Shown here in pieces: positions 6,484 to 7,588 of a DNA stretch of 7,588 nt. The notes beneath the pieces were generated by a model. That model saw only the letters and a program-made list of their open reading frames with translations. It searched no databases and was not told where the DNA came from. Origin of the DNA: an uncultured Bacilli bacterium (lineage in GTDB: Bacteria > Bacillota_I > Bacilli_A > RF39 > UBA660); assembly GCA_944351345.1 (NCBI GenBank), contig CALVPO010000068.1:1-7588 (forward strand), given 5' to 3'. Each line of letters opens with the position of its first letter. Within the stretch, counting starts at the first letter, position 1. Position numbers and translations under genes: made by a program.

Positions 6484-6557
6484 TGGTTACCCCAGTTAGA
6501 TTCGAACTAACGATACTAGAGTCAGAGTCTAGTGCCTTACCACTTGGCCATGGGGTA
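6484..6557 (-). tRNA. tRNA-Gln, anticodon CUG
   Basis: All 74 nt fit the cloverleaf: acceptor TACCCCA pairing TGGGGTA, D stem GCC/GGC, anticodon stem CTAGA/TCTAG with loop CTCTGAC, a 4-nt variable loop, T stem GTTAG/CTAAC with loop TTCGAAT, discriminator A, and an encoded CCA. The loop gives anticodon CTG, reading the glutamine codon CAG. This is the less common isoacceptor, so a UUG version should exist elsewhere in the genome. It has its own likely promoter upstream and lies ahead of the structured RNA on the same strand. Confidence 0.96.
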
Positions 6558-6560
6558 ATA

Positions 6561-6582
6561 ATTAGAAAATTAATTTTCTAAT
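6561..6582. repeat. Perfect 22-bp AT-rich palindrome upstream of tRNA-Gln
   Basis: ATTAGAAAATT and its exact inverted copy meet without a spacer. It sits 3 bp before the tRNA 5' end and after the acetyltransferase gene. It could be a weak terminator, a processing hairpin or a protein-binding site. No U-tract follows on either side. Confidence 0.6.
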
Positions 6583-6585
6583 ATA

Positions 6586-6614
6586 AGAATACAATAAAAT
6601 ACCAAATAAGTCAA
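6586..6614 (-). promoter_or_regulatory. Putative promoter of tRNA-Gln
   Basis: TTGACT (6609-6614) and TATTCT (6586-6591) lie on the minus strand with a 17-nt spacer, about 30 nt before the mature tRNA. This is the only good -35 box I noticed in the window. Transcription would begin near the edge of the 6561-6582 palindrome. Confidence 0.45.
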
Positions 6615-6626
6615 CTCCTTATAAAT

Positions 6627-7246
6627 TTATAAATCAGAACGCATACTTACTACTTCAGGTCTTTGTTCACAAGGATCAGAAAAACCTTTAAAAACATCAC
6701 TACTAACGTTAAAATTATTCTTCTGATAAGATTTAATAGCAGAAGCATTATTAATCAAAACATCTAAATGAATTTCTCTTAATAATTGTTTTTTATATTT
6801 CTCTTTAACATAACTAATAAGACGTCCAGCAATTCCAAGCCCCCTTGCCGATTCATGTACACAAATATTATATATATAAGCATAATTAGCATTTTTAATT
6901 TCATGATTAATTTTTTTATATAATTTTCAATCGTAAATCTAAATCTTTCATTATAATTTTCCAATTCTGTATAATCAAAATCTAGATTATCATCATTTTT
7001 ATATGAACATATAATTCCTAATATTTCATTATTATCCCCATCAACAGCCACATCTATATTATTTAAATTAAAAATAAAATGTGGTACTTTAAAAAAATCA
7101 GGTAAAATACTTATGCAATTATCTATATTTTCAAACCAATAAGGATAAATAAATGCATCAGTTTTATATATTAATTCAGCAATTCTCTCTAAATCATCAT
7201 TGAAATTAGCTCTACGTATAACAACTTTTCTTAATTTATTATCCAT
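6627..7246 (-). pseudogene. GNAT-family N-acetyltransferase, frameshifted at an A7 run
   Basis: GNAT enzymes move an acetyl group from acetyl-CoA to an amine; the substrate here is unknown. The ATG at 7246 opens MDNKLRKVVIRRANFNDD, then LIYKTDAFIYPYWFENID, as in a known GNAT subgroup. After ENYIKK at the A7 run (6911-6917 plus strand) the frame is lost, and the written protein ends at residue 155 with unrelated sequence. Adding one A restores NHEIKNANYAYIYNICVHES, then the acetyl-CoA loop ARGLGIAGRLI, then HLDVLINNASAIKSYQKNNF (GNAT motif B), ending at TAA 6627-6629, for about 206 residues, a normal length. The good preservation on both sides implies a very recent break, a phase switch or a base-calling error. 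The start overlaps the stop of the upstream damaged gene by 8 bases (ATGGATAA). Confidence 0.8.
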
Positions 7247-7579
7247 TACCGTTTATCCTTTCGTTTATAATATTAAGTTCTTCTTCTAATTCATTAAATA
7301 TATCATTATTAAGTTCTTCAGATAAAATATTACTTTTTTCTAAATTAGCATCTACTCTATTAAGAATTACCTATTGCATCTGTTTTTCATCTATATTATC
7401 AGAAATGTCCGTACAAAAATCTAAATCAATCTTTTCGATTACAATATCATTAACTTTTTTTGTACATTTCCATTAAATTTAATATTTAAATTTTCACTAG
7501 ATTTAATATTACTTTTTAATAAAAAATAATCAATAATATTAGGTAAAATAAACTTTCGAATAACAACAAAATCTATTAA
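7239..7579 (-). pseudogene. Unrecognised gene fragment with an A7 frameshift and an in-frame amber codon
   Basis: On the minus strand a frame begins after a TAA (7580-7582), with no ATG, and reads IDFVVIRKFILPNIIDYFLL and onward to GNVQKK. At an A7 run (7455-7461 plus strand) it stops shortly after. Adding one A continues the protein as VNDIVIEKIDLDFCTDISDN to DEKQMQ, then a TAG (7371-7373). The same frame then continues VILNRVDANLEKSNILSEEL and an acidic helical end, finishing NINERINGNG-like at TAA 7239-7241. The stop overlaps the start of the acetyltransferase, so the two were probably co-translated. I do not recognise the family. At least two lesions and a missing start argue for a decaying gene, though the 5' end may continue beyond the window in another frame. 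Confidence 0.5.
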
Positions 7580-7588
7580 TTATTTATA

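Noticed and set aside
6572..6620. Tiny minus-strand frame after an AAGGAG (TTG start, about 11 codons)
   Set aside because: It overlaps the tRNA promoter, is very short, and AAGGAG plus TTG arise easily here.
7371..7373. TAG recoded as an amino acid, with the tRNA-Gln as reader
   Set aside because: The tRNA anticodon is CUG, which cannot read UAG. The HI0933-type gene ends properly at a TAG. One nonsense mutation in an already frameshifted gene is simpler.
1..7588. CRISPR array, insertion-sequence ends or integrase att sites
   Set aside because: No spaced direct repeats, terminal inverted repeats flanking a transposase, or duplicated tRNA 3' ends were seen by eye.

Overview
The window is very AT-rich DNA from a bacterium with a Gram-positive-type cell wall. 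The pointers are a FemA/B/X-type peptidoglycan cross-bridge enzyme, strong AGGAGG-like ribosome binding sites, and TATAAT promoters. Tryptophan is encoded by TGG, so the Mycoplasma code (TGA = Trp) is not needed. My best guess is an uncultured, host-associated lineage of Bacilli (RF39 / Erysipelotrichales-like). This rests on gene content and base composition only.

Layout. (1) 1-735 is an accessory-looking edge. A minus-strand gene for a short-tailed, membrane-anchored or secreted protein runs off the left end. Its start region carries a run of eight G that is one base out of frame with the rest of the protein. Next to it is a 90-residue C-terminal remnant of an Rpn / PD-(D/E)XK nuclease-transposase. 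(2) 735-4143 is a compact minus-strand operon: an HI0933/BaiN-type flavoprotein, a COG2509-type FAD oxidoreductase overlapping it by 14 bases, and an RdgB/HAM1 nucleotide-pool sanitation enzyme. The operon ends in a short U-tailed hairpin. (3) 4144-4274 is a divergent promoter region. On its plus side it drives a femX-like aminoacyltransferase gene (4275-5453), which ends in a hairpin shared with the converging tcdA gene. (4) 5492-6558 on the minus strand holds tRNA-Gln(CUG), then a strongly structured RNA of about 185 nt with its own extended -10 promoter, then two terminator-like signals, then tcdA (the ct6A37 tRNA-modification E1-like enzyme). (5) 6627-7588 holds two damaged minus-strand genes that overlap by 8 bases. 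One is a GNAT acetyltransferase split by a one-base shift in an A7 run. The other is an unrecognised gene with an A7 shift and an in-frame amber codon.

The most interesting items are the structured RNA between tRNA-Gln and tcdA, which I cannot assign to a known family, and the G8 tract, which looks like a phase-variation switch controlling a surface protein. Three genes in this window are off by one at a homopolymer of 7-8 bases, while several A7/A8 and T7 runs inside the healthy genes are in frame. This keeps both a biological and a sequencing-error explanation open, but argues against a uniform sequencing error.
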